Below are positions 19,315 to 27,969 of a stretch of DNA of 64,000 bases, piece by piece. Below the pieces are notes generated by a model that worked only from the letters and a program-made list of their open reading frames with translations, made no database searches and had not been told where the DNA came from. Numbering within the stretch: position 1 is the stretch's first letter; the number at the start of each line of letters is the position of its first letter. A program made the translations under genes and the position numbers. The DNA comes from Sphingomonas sp. (GTDB lineage Bacteria > Pseudomonadota > Alphaproteobacteria > Sphingomonadales > Sphingomonadaceae), in assembly GCF_003248515.1 (NCBI RefSeq), contig NZ_QFOB01000001.1, forward strand, positions 186,001 to 250,000, in the 5' to 3' direction.

Positions 19315-22054
19315 GCGTTCCCGCTGCGTCCTCCTTGTCGGCGTCCTGATGCCCGAAAGATGCGACGGGCGAAAGACGCGAAGAGACATGGGCCACCGCC
19401 TCGTCAAGCGGCAGACGCCGGATCGGCACGCCGGGCGGAAAAGCCGAAAGCAGGCGGGATGGCATCGCCGCCGAAAGCAGCACGAAGCAGCCCCGGTCGC
19501 CCGCGCGCCGGATCAGCCTGCCGAAGCCCTGCGCCAGGCGCGCCCGCACGATACGATCGTCATGCGCGCTGCCGCCGCTCGCAGCCCTCCGGGCGCCGTG
19601 CAGCACGGTCGGCCGTGGCCATGGCACGCCTTCCAGCACCACAAGCCGCAGCGAATCGCCGGGCACGTCCACCCCGTCGCGCAACGCGTCCGTCCCGAGC
19701 AGGGAGGCGTGCGGCTCGTCGCGGAAAATGTCGACGAGCGTGCCCGTGTCGATCGGGTCCACATGCTGCGCGTAAAGTGGCAGCCCTTCGCGGGCGAGCC
19801 GGTCCGCGATGCGCGCATGCACCGCTTTCAGCCGGCCGATCGCGGTGAACAGGCCCAGCGCCCCGCCGCCCGACGCCTCGATCAGCCGGGCATAGGCGCC
19901 GGCCAATGCCGGCATGTCTCCCTTGCGGATATCGGTGACGATCAGCACCTCGGCCTGGTTCGCATAATCGAACGGGCTTTCGATCGCGAAACTGGTCTGC
20001 GGCGCATCCAGATGCACGGCCCCGCTACGCGCCTCCGCCACGGACCAGTCGCCCCCGCCGGTCAGCGTGGCGGAGGTGACGATCACGCCATGCGCCGGCT
20101 TCAGCACCGCCTCGGCCAGCGGGCGCGTCGGATCCAGCCAGTGGCGGTGAAGGCCCACGTCGAATTCGCGCCCCTCGACACGATCGACGGCCAGCCAATC
20201 GACATAATCCTCGTCCGCCGCCCCGCCGAGCCGCGCCAGCATCGCGATCCAGGCCGCCAGCGTCTGGCCCCGACGCAAGAGGCCGCCCAGCGCGCCTTCG
20301 ATCCGCGCGCGCGCCGCCTGATCCAGCCAGTCGGGCGCGTCCTCGATCACCGCGATCAGCCGCTGGCGCAGCCGCGCGAGCGGGCGCATCAGCCCCTCCA
20401 GCGCCTCGATCGCGGGTGCCGCCGCCTCGATCAGCGGAGCATCCAGTTCGGCGGCATGCGTTTCCAGACCGAAGCCCGCATCGGCGGCGCTGGCGCGCGC
20501 CAGCACGGTCTCGCGCACGCGCGCCAGCAGCGTCTCGACCGGCCCGAACGGCAGATCCTCGGCCAGCCGTCCCAGCCAGCTATCGGCCGGCAGCTGATGC
20601 GCGGCGGCCACGGCCTGCTCGATCGCGCGCGCGCCCTCGTCGTCATAGGATGCCAGATCCGCCAGCCGCGCTGCCAGCCCGCGCCTGCGCCCGCGCGATC
20701 GGCTTTCCGGCCCCACGATCCAGCGACGAAGCTCGATCGCCTCCTGCCCGGTCAGCGCCGCGGCGAAGGTGGAATCGGCGGCGTCGAACAAATGATGCCC
20801 TTCGTCGAACACGATCCGCGCCAGCGGCTGGCCGCCTTCCGCCTGACGCGCCGCCAGCAGCATCACCAGCGCATGATTGGCGATAACGAGATCCGCCCCC
20901 TCGCTCGCCTTCGCTGCGCGTTCGATGAAGCATTTCCGGTAATGGGGGCAGCCCGCATAGACGCATTCGCCGCGCCGGTCGGTCAGCGCGGTCGCGCCCG
21001 CACGGCGAAACAGGCTGGGCAGCCATCCGGGCAGATCCCCGCCCAACATGTCACCATCGGCGCTATAGGCCGCCCAGCGCGCGACGAGCTGCGCCAGGAT
21101 CGCCGCGCGGCCCGCAAAGCCGCCCTGCAACGCATCCTCCAGATTCAGCAGGCACAGATAATTTTCCCGCCCCTTGCGCACGACGATCTTCTCGCGCCGT
21201 TCGGCCCCGTCGGGGAAAAGCCTAGCGCCCTCGCCCGCAAGCTGGCGTTGCAGTGCCTTGGTATAGGTGGAAACCCAGACCGTGCCCCCGGCCTTCTCCG
21301 CCCAGAGCGAGGCGGGCGCCAGATAGCCGAGCGTCTTGCCGATGCCCGTGCCCGCCTCCGCCAGCACGAGGCGCGGCCGCCCCGCCTCCAGCCGGGGATC
21401 GAAGGCGCGCGCCGCCGCCGCCGCATAGGCGCGCTGGCCTTCGCGTGGCTCGGCGCCGGCGCCCAGCAGCGCCCGAAGCCGATCCTGCGTCGCCTCCTCG
21501 TCCAGCCGCACCGGCCGCGCCTCCGGCCGCCCGCCCGTCTCCTCCCACTGGGGCAGACGCGAGAAGAGCCATCTCTCGCCCTGATCGGGCTTCGCGATCC
21601 GCGGCGCGATCAGGCCGGCCCACGGCCAGCGAAGCCGCCCGAGAGCCTGCGCCGCCGTCCACGCCCCCTCGCGTTCCGCCCAGTCCTGCTCGCCGGGCCG
21701 GGCGAGCAGGGCGGCGGCGGCGCGCTGATAGAAGGTCGCCGCCGCCGCTTCGTCCAAAGGCGGCGCGATCCCCAGCGCGCGCGCCATGCCTGGCGGCGTC
21801 GGCACGGCGAAGCGCGCGGGATGGACGAAGGCGAACAGCTCCAGCAGATCCAGCCCCGAAAGCTCGGGCAGGCCCAGCCGCGCGGCGACGAGCGGCGCGT
21901 TGAGCAGGATCGTGGGCGTGCCGGCGCAGGCCGCCAGCGCCTCCCCGCGCGAAACCGCGCGCACATGGCCCTCCCCGTCCGCCAGCCAGATTCCGCCATG
22001 CGTCGCATGGATGGCGGGCAGGCCGATCGCCCCCGCCGCTCCGTTCTGCATCAC
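19271..22054 (-). CDS. DinG/XPD-type ATP-dependent DNA helicase
   Basis: This roughly 927-residue superfamily 2 helicase is of the DinG/XPD type, moving 5' to 3' on DNA. Walker A is AEAGTGIGKT, the DEAH-type box is IVFDEGHH, and motif VI-like sequence lies near ARLAQGFGRLIRRAGDRG. Four cysteines (near CLLNLEDAL, then CVYAGCPHYRKC) form the iron-sulfur cluster of the family. An N-terminal domain of about 200 residues precedes the helicase core. The start is a GTG (22054) or the adjacent ATG (22051), each overlapping the stop of the upstream DUF gene. No SOS box is visible in front of the operon. Confidence 0.9.
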   Translation of the reverse strand: MMQNGAAGAIGLPAIHATHGGIWLADGEGHVRAVSRGEALAACAGTPTILLNAPLVAARLGLPELSGLDLLELFAFVHPARFAVPTPPGMARALGIAPPLDEAAAATFYQRAAAALLARPGEQDWAEREGAWTAAQALGRLRWPWAGLIAPRIAKPDQGERWLFSRLPQWEETGGRPEARPVRLDEEATQDRLRALLGAGAEPREGQRAYAAAAARAFDPRLEAGRPRLVLAEAGTGIGKTLGYLAPASLWAEKAGGTVWVSTYTKALQRQLAGEGARLFPDGAERREKIVVRKGRENYLCLLNLEDALQGGFAGRAAILAQLVARWAAYSADGDMLGGDLPGWLPSLFRRAGATALTDRRGECVYAGCPHYRKCFIERAAKASEGADLVIANHALVMLLAARQAEGGQPLARIVFDEGHHLFDAADSTFAAALTGQEAIELRRWIVGPESRSRGRRRGLAARLADLASYDDEGARAIEQAVAAAHQLPADSWLGRLAEDLPFGPVETLLARVRETVLARASAADAGFGLETHAAELDAPLIEAAAPAIEALEGLMRPLARLRQRLIAVIEDAPDWLDQAARARIEGALGGLLRRGQTLAAWIAMLARLGGAADEDYVDWLAVDRVEGREFDVGLHRHWLDPTRPLAEAVLKPAHGVIVTSATLTGGGDWSVAEARSGAVHLDAPQTSFAIESPFDYANQAEVLIVTDIRKGDMPALAGAYARLIEASGGGALGLFTAIGRLKAVHARIADRLAREGLPLYAQHVDPIDTGTLVDIFRDEPHASLLGTDALRDGVDVPGDSLRLVVLEGVPWPRPTVLHGARRAASGGSAHDDRIVRARLAQGFGRLIRRAGDRGCFVLLSAAMPSRLLSAFPPGVPIRRLPLDEAVAHVSSRLSPVASFGHQDADKEDAAGTHEEAHSAATREGRR

Positions 22055-22614
22055 CAGCTGCCGACCGCGCTCACGAAACGGACCACCTCCGGCAGCCGAT
22101 CGAAATGGATGTGGCCGTCTATGTCGGCCGCCGGATCGCCCGCGACAAGCTGCACGGCGGCATTGCCCCGGCCCTTGCGATCGACCGTGCCCAATACACC
22201 GCGCAGCATCCGCCCACGCCGTATCTCCATCAGCGGCTGATTATCCCACGGCACCGTCCACAGCATGCGCCGATCGGTCACGGTGATGCTTGTGAAGGGC
22301 GCGCGGATCACGGCCGTGATGAAGCCGCGATTGCGCCGGATCAGCAGGGTCGCCACCGCCGCGACCGCGCCCGCCAGCACGATCGAACACAGGATCGCGC
22401 GGGCGAAGGCATGCGCCGATGCCGGATAAGGCCACCAGATCGCCCAGACGAGAAAGCCCAGCGACAGGATCTGCGGCATCATGAAGATCAGGATCGTGCC
22501 GGATCCGGAGGGCAGAGCGCCCAGCCCCGCGCGCGCCACATAGAGGATGCGCTCCGGCCGCTGGTCCACCCGGCGGAGCGCGGGCAGGCTGATCGTCGCA
22601 TCCTGTTCGTCCAT
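22051..22614 (-). CDS. Membrane protein with PH-like domain
   Basis: This 187-residue protein has two membrane helices (about residues 42-62 and 70-90) followed by a bacterial PH-like domain. The domain includes VIRAPFTSITVTDRRMLWTVPWDNQPLMEIRRGRML in pieces, with the ITVTDRRMLW strand typical of bPH_2 and DUF-type stress proteins. The ATG at 22614 is preferred over the upstream GTG at 22659, although neither has a strong ribosome binding site. Its stop overlaps the helicase start, so it is the first gene of the four-gene operon with dinG, sixA and GNAT. Confidence 0.65.
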   Translation of the reverse strand: MDEQDATISLPALRRVDQRPERILYVARAGLGALPSGSGTILIFMMPQILSLGFLVWAIWWPYPASAHAFARAILCSIVLAGAVAAVATLLIRRNRGFITAVIRAPFTSITVTDRRMLWTVPWDNQPLMEIRRGRMLRGVLGTVDRKGRGNAAVQLVAGDPAADIDGHIHFDRLPEVVRFVSAVGSW

Positions 22615-22754
22615 GGGGCTTTTCCGCGAAGGCAACGGGAGTAGCGTCTCCCGGCCCACGCGAACATAGCGTGGACATTGATCGCCACCAAGATGTCAAA
22701 CCGGCCATTCCGAACCGATGGCAATATCCACCACTCACCGGCCAGCGATCGGTA

Positions 22755-23000
22755 TTATTCTATTCCGAAGGCATAAGGCATGTCTTCCACGAAAGTGCGC
22801 GCCTCCCCTTCGTAGCGGGGCGCGATCAGGCGGAAGCTGGCTGCCAGTTCGCGCCGCGAATTTTCGTCCAACGCCTTTAGATCGCCTGCAAGCTGCTCCA
22901 TAGCCTGTACGGCCGTATCTTCATTCAAAATATCATCTGAGCAAAATTCCAAGAATATTGCCATGTTTGCTATGGCAATTGCTATCTGATTGCTCACCAT
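22755..23000 (-). CDS. Putative immunity protein 1
   Basis: This 81-residue acidic, AT-rich gene encodes IANMAIFLEFCSDDILNEDTAVQAMEQLAG, then LDENSRRELAASFRLIAPRYEGEA. No family is recognised. Its ATG lies inside the last codons of the nuclease toxin gene (7-bp overlap), the standard toxin-immunity arrangement. An all-helical small acidic protein fits an immunity role. GC content is clearly lower than the surroundings, suggesting recent acquisition. The function is inferred from position only. Confidence 0.65.
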   Translation of the reverse strand: MVSNQIAIAIANMAIFLEFCSDDILNEDTAVQAMEQLAGDLKALDENSRRELAASFRLIAPRYEGEARTFVEDMPYAFGIE

Positions 23001-24139
23001 GCTTCGATCACCCTGACTTTTATGTTAGAAATTTCTAGATTTTCCAACAATTTCATAGCCTGCCTGCGTTCGAACTCCGTCGACACCTCCCATATTCCGA
23101 TAAGCCCATGCTGCTTCAGCACATCAGATTGCCGCAATGCCTGATCCTTGGCTTTGCGAGAACGAGCGATCGACCATTTTCTGTCGATCATGGCTCTGCC
23201 ATCGACACCATCGAACTTCACGAACCGGGTTGTGCCATCCGACATAGCCCGCTTGAGCGCCGGAGCCTGCCCTCGCCTGGTTTCCACGTTGGAACGTGCG
23301 CCCGTTGCGGAGTCATTATAGTCCTTGGCCGGATTCTTGAGGCCGTTGCTCTCGTCAACCCATGTGACCTCCGGCGCGCCTCTTTCGGCCGTCGCGAGGC
23401 TTTCGGCTACCCCGGCCCTGCGCCCGGCGCGGGCTATCTTGCCCGCCAAAGCCCCCGGCCCAACGGTCAAGCCCACGTTGCCGCCAACGGCGCCCACCGC
23501 ATGACCAATGTCATAGGCCGAGGCATTGGCAATCGAGTTCGCCGTCCGGCCGATCTGGATAGACGCCGGCACATCCTCTGCAGCGATCGCGCTATCGATC
23601 GCCTCGGCTATGCCCCGCCCAACCTTCCTGGCGGTCGTCAGAGGGTTGGTGGTTGCCAGCGCGTATAGGCCGGTCGCCGTCCCCTTGGCCGTATCGAACA
23701 CGCCGTCACCCACGCCGCGCGCGAAATCGGCGGTGCGGCTCGCCACGGATTGCAAAGCCTCGTCGGATCGCGGCGCGAAAGCCTGCCTGTACCGCTGATA
23801 TCGCGCCTGAATCGCTGCGGCGGCATCCTTATCGCCCCGGTATTTCGCAAGTTCGCGGGCGCGCCATGCATCAGCCTCGGCCAGGCTCGCCACCGGCGGC
23901 CTGCTGAAATCCTCGGCATATTCGATCTTCGGCACATGGCGGCCGACGGGCGGGGTCGATGCCCGGCTTCCCCCCGCTGCGTAGCGGCCCGCTCCCGCAA
24001 ATGTGAACTTTCCGTCTCGCGGGTCATGCCACGGATTGAACTTGTGCTCGACGTCCCGGTCTTTGGGGCTGGCCACCCGCCGGCCCGTCCGCAGCCAGTA
24101 TGAAAAGGCCCCCCGTCGACTGTCCTCCAAGCCCTGCAT
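22994..24139 (-). CDS. Polymorphic toxin with PD-(D/E)xK-like C-terminus
   Basis: This 381-residue protein has three parts. Residues 8-53 form a module with LRTGR (16-20) and NPWHDPRDGKFTFAGAGRY (35-53), also found in the second toxin at 26002. Residues 130-245 are alanine/glycine-rich with weak hydrophobic stretches (GVGDGVFDTAKGTATGLYALA), typical of pre-toxin regions. The C-terminus (from about 299) has VKFDGVDGRAMIDRKW with candidate catalytic residues D310, D319 and K321, then QALRQSDVLKQHGL, which fits a restriction-endonuclease-fold toxin. No signal peptide is seen. A GGAGG 5 nt upstream fixes the start. A predicted SOS-type promoter lies directly upstream. Confidence 0.8.
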   Translation of the reverse strand: MQGLEDSRRGAFSYWLRTGRRVASPKDRDVEHKFNPWHDPRDGKFTFAGAGRYAAGGSRASTPPVGRHVPKIEYAEDFSRPPVASLAEADAWRARELAKYRGDKDAAAAIQARYQRYRQAFAPRSDEALQSVASRTADFARGVGDGVFDTAKGTATGLYALATTNPLTTARKVGRGIAEAIDSAIAAEDVPASIQIGRTANSIANASAYDIGHAVGAVGGNVGLTVGPGALAGKIARAGRRAGVAESLATAERGAPEVTWVDESNGLKNPAKDYNDSATGARSNVETRRGQAPALKRAMSDGTTRFVKFDGVDGRAMIDRKWSIARSRKAKDQALRQSDVLKQHGLIGIWEVSTEFERRQAMKLLENLEISNIKVRVIEAW

Positions 24140-24165
24140 TTGCCCCTCCGAATCGGCGAAGGCCG

Positions 24166-24197
24166 GAACATTTGAAGAACATTTTCCTACAAGTCAA
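24166..24197 (-). promoter_or_regulatory. Predicted promoter with LexA-type box, toxin 1
   Basis: On the minus strand a TTGACT -35 element (24197-24192) is followed after 16 nt by TCAAAT (24175-24170, 4 of 6 to TATAAT). A perfect GTTC-N7-GTTC element (24180-24166) overlaps the -10, the position expected for LexA repression. GTTC-N7-GTTC is the established LexA box of alphaproteobacteria. It ends 26 nt before the toxin ATG. Confidence 0.6.
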
Positions 24198-24302
24198 ACC
24201 CCCTTCGCGCAGTCCTGCCGCACGCCCCAGCCGCCGCACGCCCCCTCCCTTTACTGCGACCAGCCTTCCCCCCGCGAGCGCGCGCCGCTACAGGCGCGGC
24301 TT

Positions 24303-25880
24303 ATGCCCACCATCGATCCCGCTCTCCGCGAGGCAGCACTCGCCTCGAAGGCCTGGCCCTATGAAGAGGCGCGCAAGCTGCTCGCCCGCTATCCGCAAGG
24401 CCCGGCCAAGGGGGAGATCCTGTTCGAGACGGGCTATGGCCCCTCGGGCCTGCCGCATATCGGCACGTTCAACGAGGTGCTGCGCACCACGATGGTCCGC
24501 CGCGCCTATCAGCAATTGTCGGACGTGCCGACGCGCCTGATCGCCTTCTCGGACGACATGGACGGCCTGCGCAAGGTGCCGGACAATGTGCCGAACAAGG
24601 AGATGCTGGCGGCCAACCTCGGCAAACCGCTGACCGCCATCCCCGATCCGTTCGGCAAGTTTGAAAGCTTCGCGCATCACAACAATTCGATGCTGCGCGA
24701 ATTCCTCGATCGCTTCGGCTTCGAGTATGAATTCCTGTCGTCCACCGAAATGTATCGTTCGGGCAAGTTCGACGAGGCGCTGAAGGGCGTGCTGCGCCAT
24801 TATGACGCGATCATGGGCGTGATGCTGCCCACCTTGCGCAAGGAACGGCAGGCCACCTATTCGCCCGTCCTGCCCGTCAGCCCCAAGAGCGGCATCGTCC
24901 TCCAGGTGCCCGTCACGGTGGTGGATGCCGAGGCCGGCCTCGTCCGCTTCGAGGATGAGGGCGAGATGATCGAGCAGTCGATCCTGTCCGGCGGCGCGAA
25001 GCTGCAATGGAAGGTGGACTGGGCGATGCGCTGGGTGGCGCTGGGCGTGGATTATGAGATGGCGGGCAAGGATCTGATCGATTCCGTCCAGCAATCGTCG
25101 AAGATCGCGCGCGTGCTCGGCGCGAAGCCGCCTGAAGGCTTCAATTACGAGATGTTCCTCGACGAGCATGGCGAGAAGATCTCGAAGTCCAAGGGCAACG
25201 GCCTCAGCCTCGAACAATGGCTCACCTATGGCCCCGAGGAGAGCCTCGCCTACTTCGCCTATCGCGAGCCCAAGCGCGCCAAGCAGCTGCACATGGGCGT
25301 GATCCCGCGCGCGATCGAAGATTACTGGAAGTCCGCGACCGATTTCGCCGGCCAGACGATCGACCAGCAGTTGAGCAATCCGGTGCGCCACATCCATGAT
25401 GGCCCGCCGCCGCTTGCCGCCCCTCCGGTCAGCTTCGGCCTTTTGCTCAATCTCGTCGGCGTGCTCGGCGCGGATGCGACGCCGGATCAGGTCTGGTCCT
25501 ATCTCGGCCGCTATGCGCCGGGGGCGACGCCGCAGGCCTCGCCCGCTCTCGCCACCCTCATTCCCTTCGCCATCGCCTATCATCGCGATGTGGCCGCCGC
25601 CGGCCTCGCCCGCCGCGCGCCCGATGAGAAGGAGGCCGCCGCCCTGCGCGATCTCGACGCCCGCCTCGCCGCCCTTCCGAATGGCGATGCGGAGGCATTC
25701 CAGAACGAGGTTTATGAGGTGGGCAAGGCCCATTTCGGCAAGGAGGCGCTGCGCGACTGGTTCAGGGCGCTGTACGAAACGCTGCTGGGTTCATCGCAGG
25801 GGCCGCGCATGGGCAGCTTCATCGCGCTTTACGGGCTGGAGAACAGCCGCAAGCTGATTGCAGGCGCGCTCGACAGCTAG
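24303..25880 (+). CDS. lysS: Class I lysyl-tRNA synthetase
   Basis: This 525-residue class I lysyl-tRNA synthetase charges tRNA-Lys with lysine. It has the HIGH-type motif GLPHIGTF and the KMSKS-type motif EKISKSKGNG in a Rossmann catalytic core, followed by a helical anticodon-binding C-terminal domain. Class I LysRS is typical of archaea and alphaproteobacteria and replaces the class II enzyme. The ATG at 24303 starts MPTIDPALREAA; the upstream in-frame part is noncoding. It lies between two toxin-immunity loci, with its promoter region shared with the divergent toxin 1. Confidence 0.95.
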   Translation: MPTIDPALREAALASKAWPYEEARKLLARYPQGPAKGEILFETGYGPSGLPHIGTFNEVLRTTMVRRAYQQLSDVPTRLIAFSDDMDGLRKVPDNVPNKEMLAANLGKPLTAIPDPFGKFESFAHHNNSMLREFLDRFGFEYEFLSSTEMYRSGKFDEALKGVLRHYDAIMGVMLPTLRKERQATYSPVLPVSPKSGIVLQVPVTVVDAEAGLVRFEDEGEMIEQSILSGGAKLQWKVDWAMRWVALGVDYEMAGKDLIDSVQQSSKIARVLGAKPPEGFNYEMFLDEHGEKISKSKGNGLSLEQWLTYGPEESLAYFAYREPKRAKQLHMGVIPRAIEDYWKSATDFAGQTIDQQLSNPVRHIHDGPPPLAAPPVSFGLLLNLVGVLGADATPDQVWSYLGRYAPGATPQASPALATLIPFAIAYHRDVAAAGLARRAPDEKEAAALRDLDARLAALPNGDAEAFQNEVYEVGKAHFGKEALRDWFRALYETLLGSSQGPRMGSFIALYGLENSRKLIAGALDS

Positions 25881-25922
25881 AGCCTCGGAGAGCGCTGCCT
25901 GACCGAGACGGGGCGCCTTATA

Positions 25923-25975
25923 GAACAAAAAAAGAACATACGCTTGACTTGTTGGATTGCGTTGCTCAGATGTTC
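25923..25975 (+). promoter_or_regulatory. Predicted promoter with two LexA-type boxes, toxin 2
   Basis: A TTGACT -35 (25944-25949) and a TCAGAT -10 (25966-25971) are spaced 16 nt apart. A perfect box on the opposite strand (GAAC-A7-GAAC, 25923-25937) lies upstream of the -35. A second box overlaps the -10 (GTTG-N7-GTTC, 25961-25975, one mismatch). The second box ends 26 nt before the ATG at 26002, as in toxin 1. The two promoters agree at most positions from TTGACTTGT through ATGTTCC. Confidence 0.6.
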
Positions 25976-26001
25976 CCGTCGTTTCGAATCGAGGAGCGGC
26001 G

Positions 26002-26781
26002 ATGTTTCACTCTGTGGACGAAGAGCGACGGGCCTTTGCGACCCGGCTTCGCACCGGGCGTCAAAGGCGGGCAGGCACCTCCGTCGAGGTAAAATATAAT
26101 CACTGGCACGACGCGCGGAACGGCCAGTTCACGCAGGCCGGCGCGGGTCGCCACGATGGCTCTTGGGGTGGTGGTGGATTCACCAGCGGTGGAGGCGATG
26201 GTTTCGGCGGAGGAGGAGCCAGCGCGACTGAGGATTGGGGGCCACCAAAGCCGCGCAAGCCGCGCACGACTTCTGGGCCAGTCCCGCACAAGACGTCGGC
26301 TGAGCAATCGACTGGTGTGTCGGTGGTGCGCAAAGCCCCAGCGCCGCTCCGAAGGATCCGTCGTAACGGATACACTTTCGATCTGGACGCCATCGGCCGG
26401 ACCAAGGACGTGCAGGGGACGATAAACCGGGGCAATCCGAACGCACGCGCACGCCGCGAGCAGAGCCGGGCAGGGCTGCCTGATCGCCGCCCGACAGATG
26501 ACGGAGGTCATTTCATTGCAGTCCGCTTCAACGGACCGGCCGAAGATTTCAACCACTTCGCGCAGGACGCCAATTTCAACCGCGGCGCCTATCGCACGAT
26601 CGAAGATCGATGGGACAAGGCTGAGAAAGCCGGAAAGAGGGTCGATGTCCGGATTATGGCCTTCTACCTGGGACAATCAAAGCGACCATCGCAAATTGTT
26701 GTTTCATATGAAGTAAATGGAATTCTTTACCGCCGCAGCTTTCCCAATGAGCGCCAGGAGAAGCCAAATGCCAAACGATGA
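26002..26781 (+). CDS. Polymorphic toxin with Endonuclea_NS_2-like C-terminus
   Basis: This 259-residue protein shares its N-terminal module with toxin 1: LRTGR at 16-20 and YNHWHDARNGQFTQAGAGR at 32-50. A glycine-rich linker (residues 52-72) and a proline-rich segment follow. The C-terminus has TDDGGHFIAVRFNGPAEDFN, where His170 matches the catalytic histidine of DNA/RNA non-specific endonuclease toxins, followed by ANFNRGAYRTIEDRW. The ATG at 26002 has GAGGAG 6 nt upstream; the in-frame upstream extension lacks one. No signal peptide is present. The immunity-like gene overlaps its end by 14 bp. Confidence 0.8.
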   Translation: MFHSVDEERRAFATRLRTGRQRRAGTSVEVKYNHWHDARNGQFTQAGAGRHDGSWGGGGFTSGGGDGFGGGGASATEDWGPPKPRKPRTTSGPVPHKTSAEQSTGVSVVRKAPAPLRRIRRNGYTFDLDAIGRTKDVQGTINRGNPNARARREQSRAGLPDRRPTDDGGHFIAVRFNGPAEDFNHFAQDANFNRGAYRTIEDRWDKAEKAGKRVDVRIMAFYLGQSKRPSQIVVSYEVNGILYRRSFPNERQEKPNAKR

Positions 26782-27190
26782 GACCGAACTACTTCTCGCG
26801 TTTATTGGAGAAATTCTTGAAAGCGATACACGATATCCTATCGAGAACACCCTGCTCTATGCCGAAGTTGAGCCGGGCATGGTGAGCGCATCTGTCTTCA
26901 AGGATGATGGCACCAGCGCGGTTTATCGATGGGTCTATAGTGATAGATTGATCGAAGCGCTCCAGGATCTTTGGGATGCCGCCGACCCCGAGAAACGCTG
27001 GGCCGAAATGGAATATGTCATTCGCAACAATAGCTTCCATGCCCATTTCACCTTTGCCGACGAGATCGACAAGGATGAGGACGAGTTCGAACGACGTGCC
27101 CGGATCGTGAAGAGATATTTCGGCGACAAGCCCATAGCATACCCGTCGTGGCCACCGCCGTCGCCGCCTTGCAGGGAATTTGAGCCCTGA
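26768..27190 (+). CDS. Putative immunity protein 2 (YezG/DUF600-like)
   Basis: This 140-residue acidic protein has AGGAG 7 nt before the ATG at 26768, which lies inside the toxin gene. The sequence LIEALQDLWDAADPEKRWAEMEYVI and the ending RARIVKRYFGDKPIAYP resemble the YezG/DUF600 immunity family, known to neutralise nuclease toxins. The family match is by pattern, not by search. The arrangement (4-nt-scale overlap, same strand, small acidic protein after a nuclease) strongly suggests an immunity role. Confidence 0.65.
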   Translation: MPNDETELLLAFIGEILESDTRYPIENTLLYAEVEPGMVSASVFKDDGTSAVYRWVYSDRLIEALQDLWDAADPEKRWAEMEYVIRNNSFHAHFTFADEIDKDEDEFERRARIVKRYFGDKPIAYPSWPPPSPPCREFEP

Positions 27191-27250
27191 GGCGTTTTTG
27201 GCCGGGGCCTGGCTTTGGAACGCCGGCGCAACATTTTTGTTGAGGGGAAT

Positions 27251-27916
27251 ATGCCGAGCCCCCACACTCGCTCCTTTCGCCTCGGCAACAGGATCGCGCC
27301 GCCGCGCTTCCTCACCTTCATCGCCCTGTTCGCGATCGGGTGGCCGATAGCCTCGCCGCTGCACGGCGTGCGCGTCGGCGGAATGATCGCGTTCGATATC
27401 GCGGCAACCGTCTTCCTACTGAGCCTGATCCCGCTCCTTTCGGCCAACGCAAAGGGGATGCGGGAGATTGCCAAGCATAATGACGCCAACCGGCTGGGTC
27501 TGCTTGCCATCACCGGCATCGTGATGGTGGCGGTGCTCGTCGCGGTCGCGGCCGAACTGAAAGAGGGCAGGAACCCCCAGCCACTCGCACTCGCCGGCAT
27601 CATCGGCACGCTGGTGCTGGCGTGGCTGTTCTCGAACAGCATCTACACGCTCCACTACGCCCATCTCTTCTACACGGAGAGCGCGAAGGAGGCGGGCAAG
27701 GATAGCGGCGGCCTGAGCTTCCCGGACACGGGGGAGCCCGATTACTGGGATTTCGTCTATTTCGCCTTCTGCCTCGGCATGACCTTCCAGACGTCCGACG
27801 TGGAGATCAACAATGGCCGCTTCCGCAAGGCCGTGACTGCGCACTGCCTGGCCGCCTTCGTCTTCAACCTCGGCATCATCGCCTTCACGATCAACGTCCT
27901 CGGCAGTTCGAGCTAA
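27251..27916 (+). CDS. DUF1345 family membrane protein
   Basis: This 221-residue protein has five likely membrane helices (about 20-40, 45-65, 82-104, 113-135, 195-218). The DUF1345 signatures SIYTLHYAHLFYTE and PDYWDFVYFAFCLGMTFQTSDVEI are clear. The molecular function of DUF1345 is unknown. The ribosome binding site TGAGGGG precedes the ATG. It lies between the second toxin locus and the M61 peptidase gene. Confidence 0.85.
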   Translation: MPSPHTRSFRLGNRIAPPRFLTFIALFAIGWPIASPLHGVRVGGMIAFDIAATVFLLSLIPLLSANAKGMREIAKHNDANRLGLLAITGIVMVAVLVAVAAELKEGRNPQPLALAGIIGTLVLAWLFSNSIYTLHYAHLFYTESAKEAGKDSGGLSFPDTGEPDYWDFVYFAFCLGMTFQTSDVEINNGRFRKAVTAHCLAAFVFNLGIIAFTINVLGSSS

Positions 27917-27969
27917 AGCACCGCCGCCAAGGCTGGACAGCCACGTCGTTGCGGCGCAACAGCGCGAAC

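Noticed and set aside
19145..22240. Long plus-strand open frame (1031 codons) over the dinG-like gene
   Set aside because: Antisense shadow of the helicase gene, which has intact motifs and matching operon overlaps.
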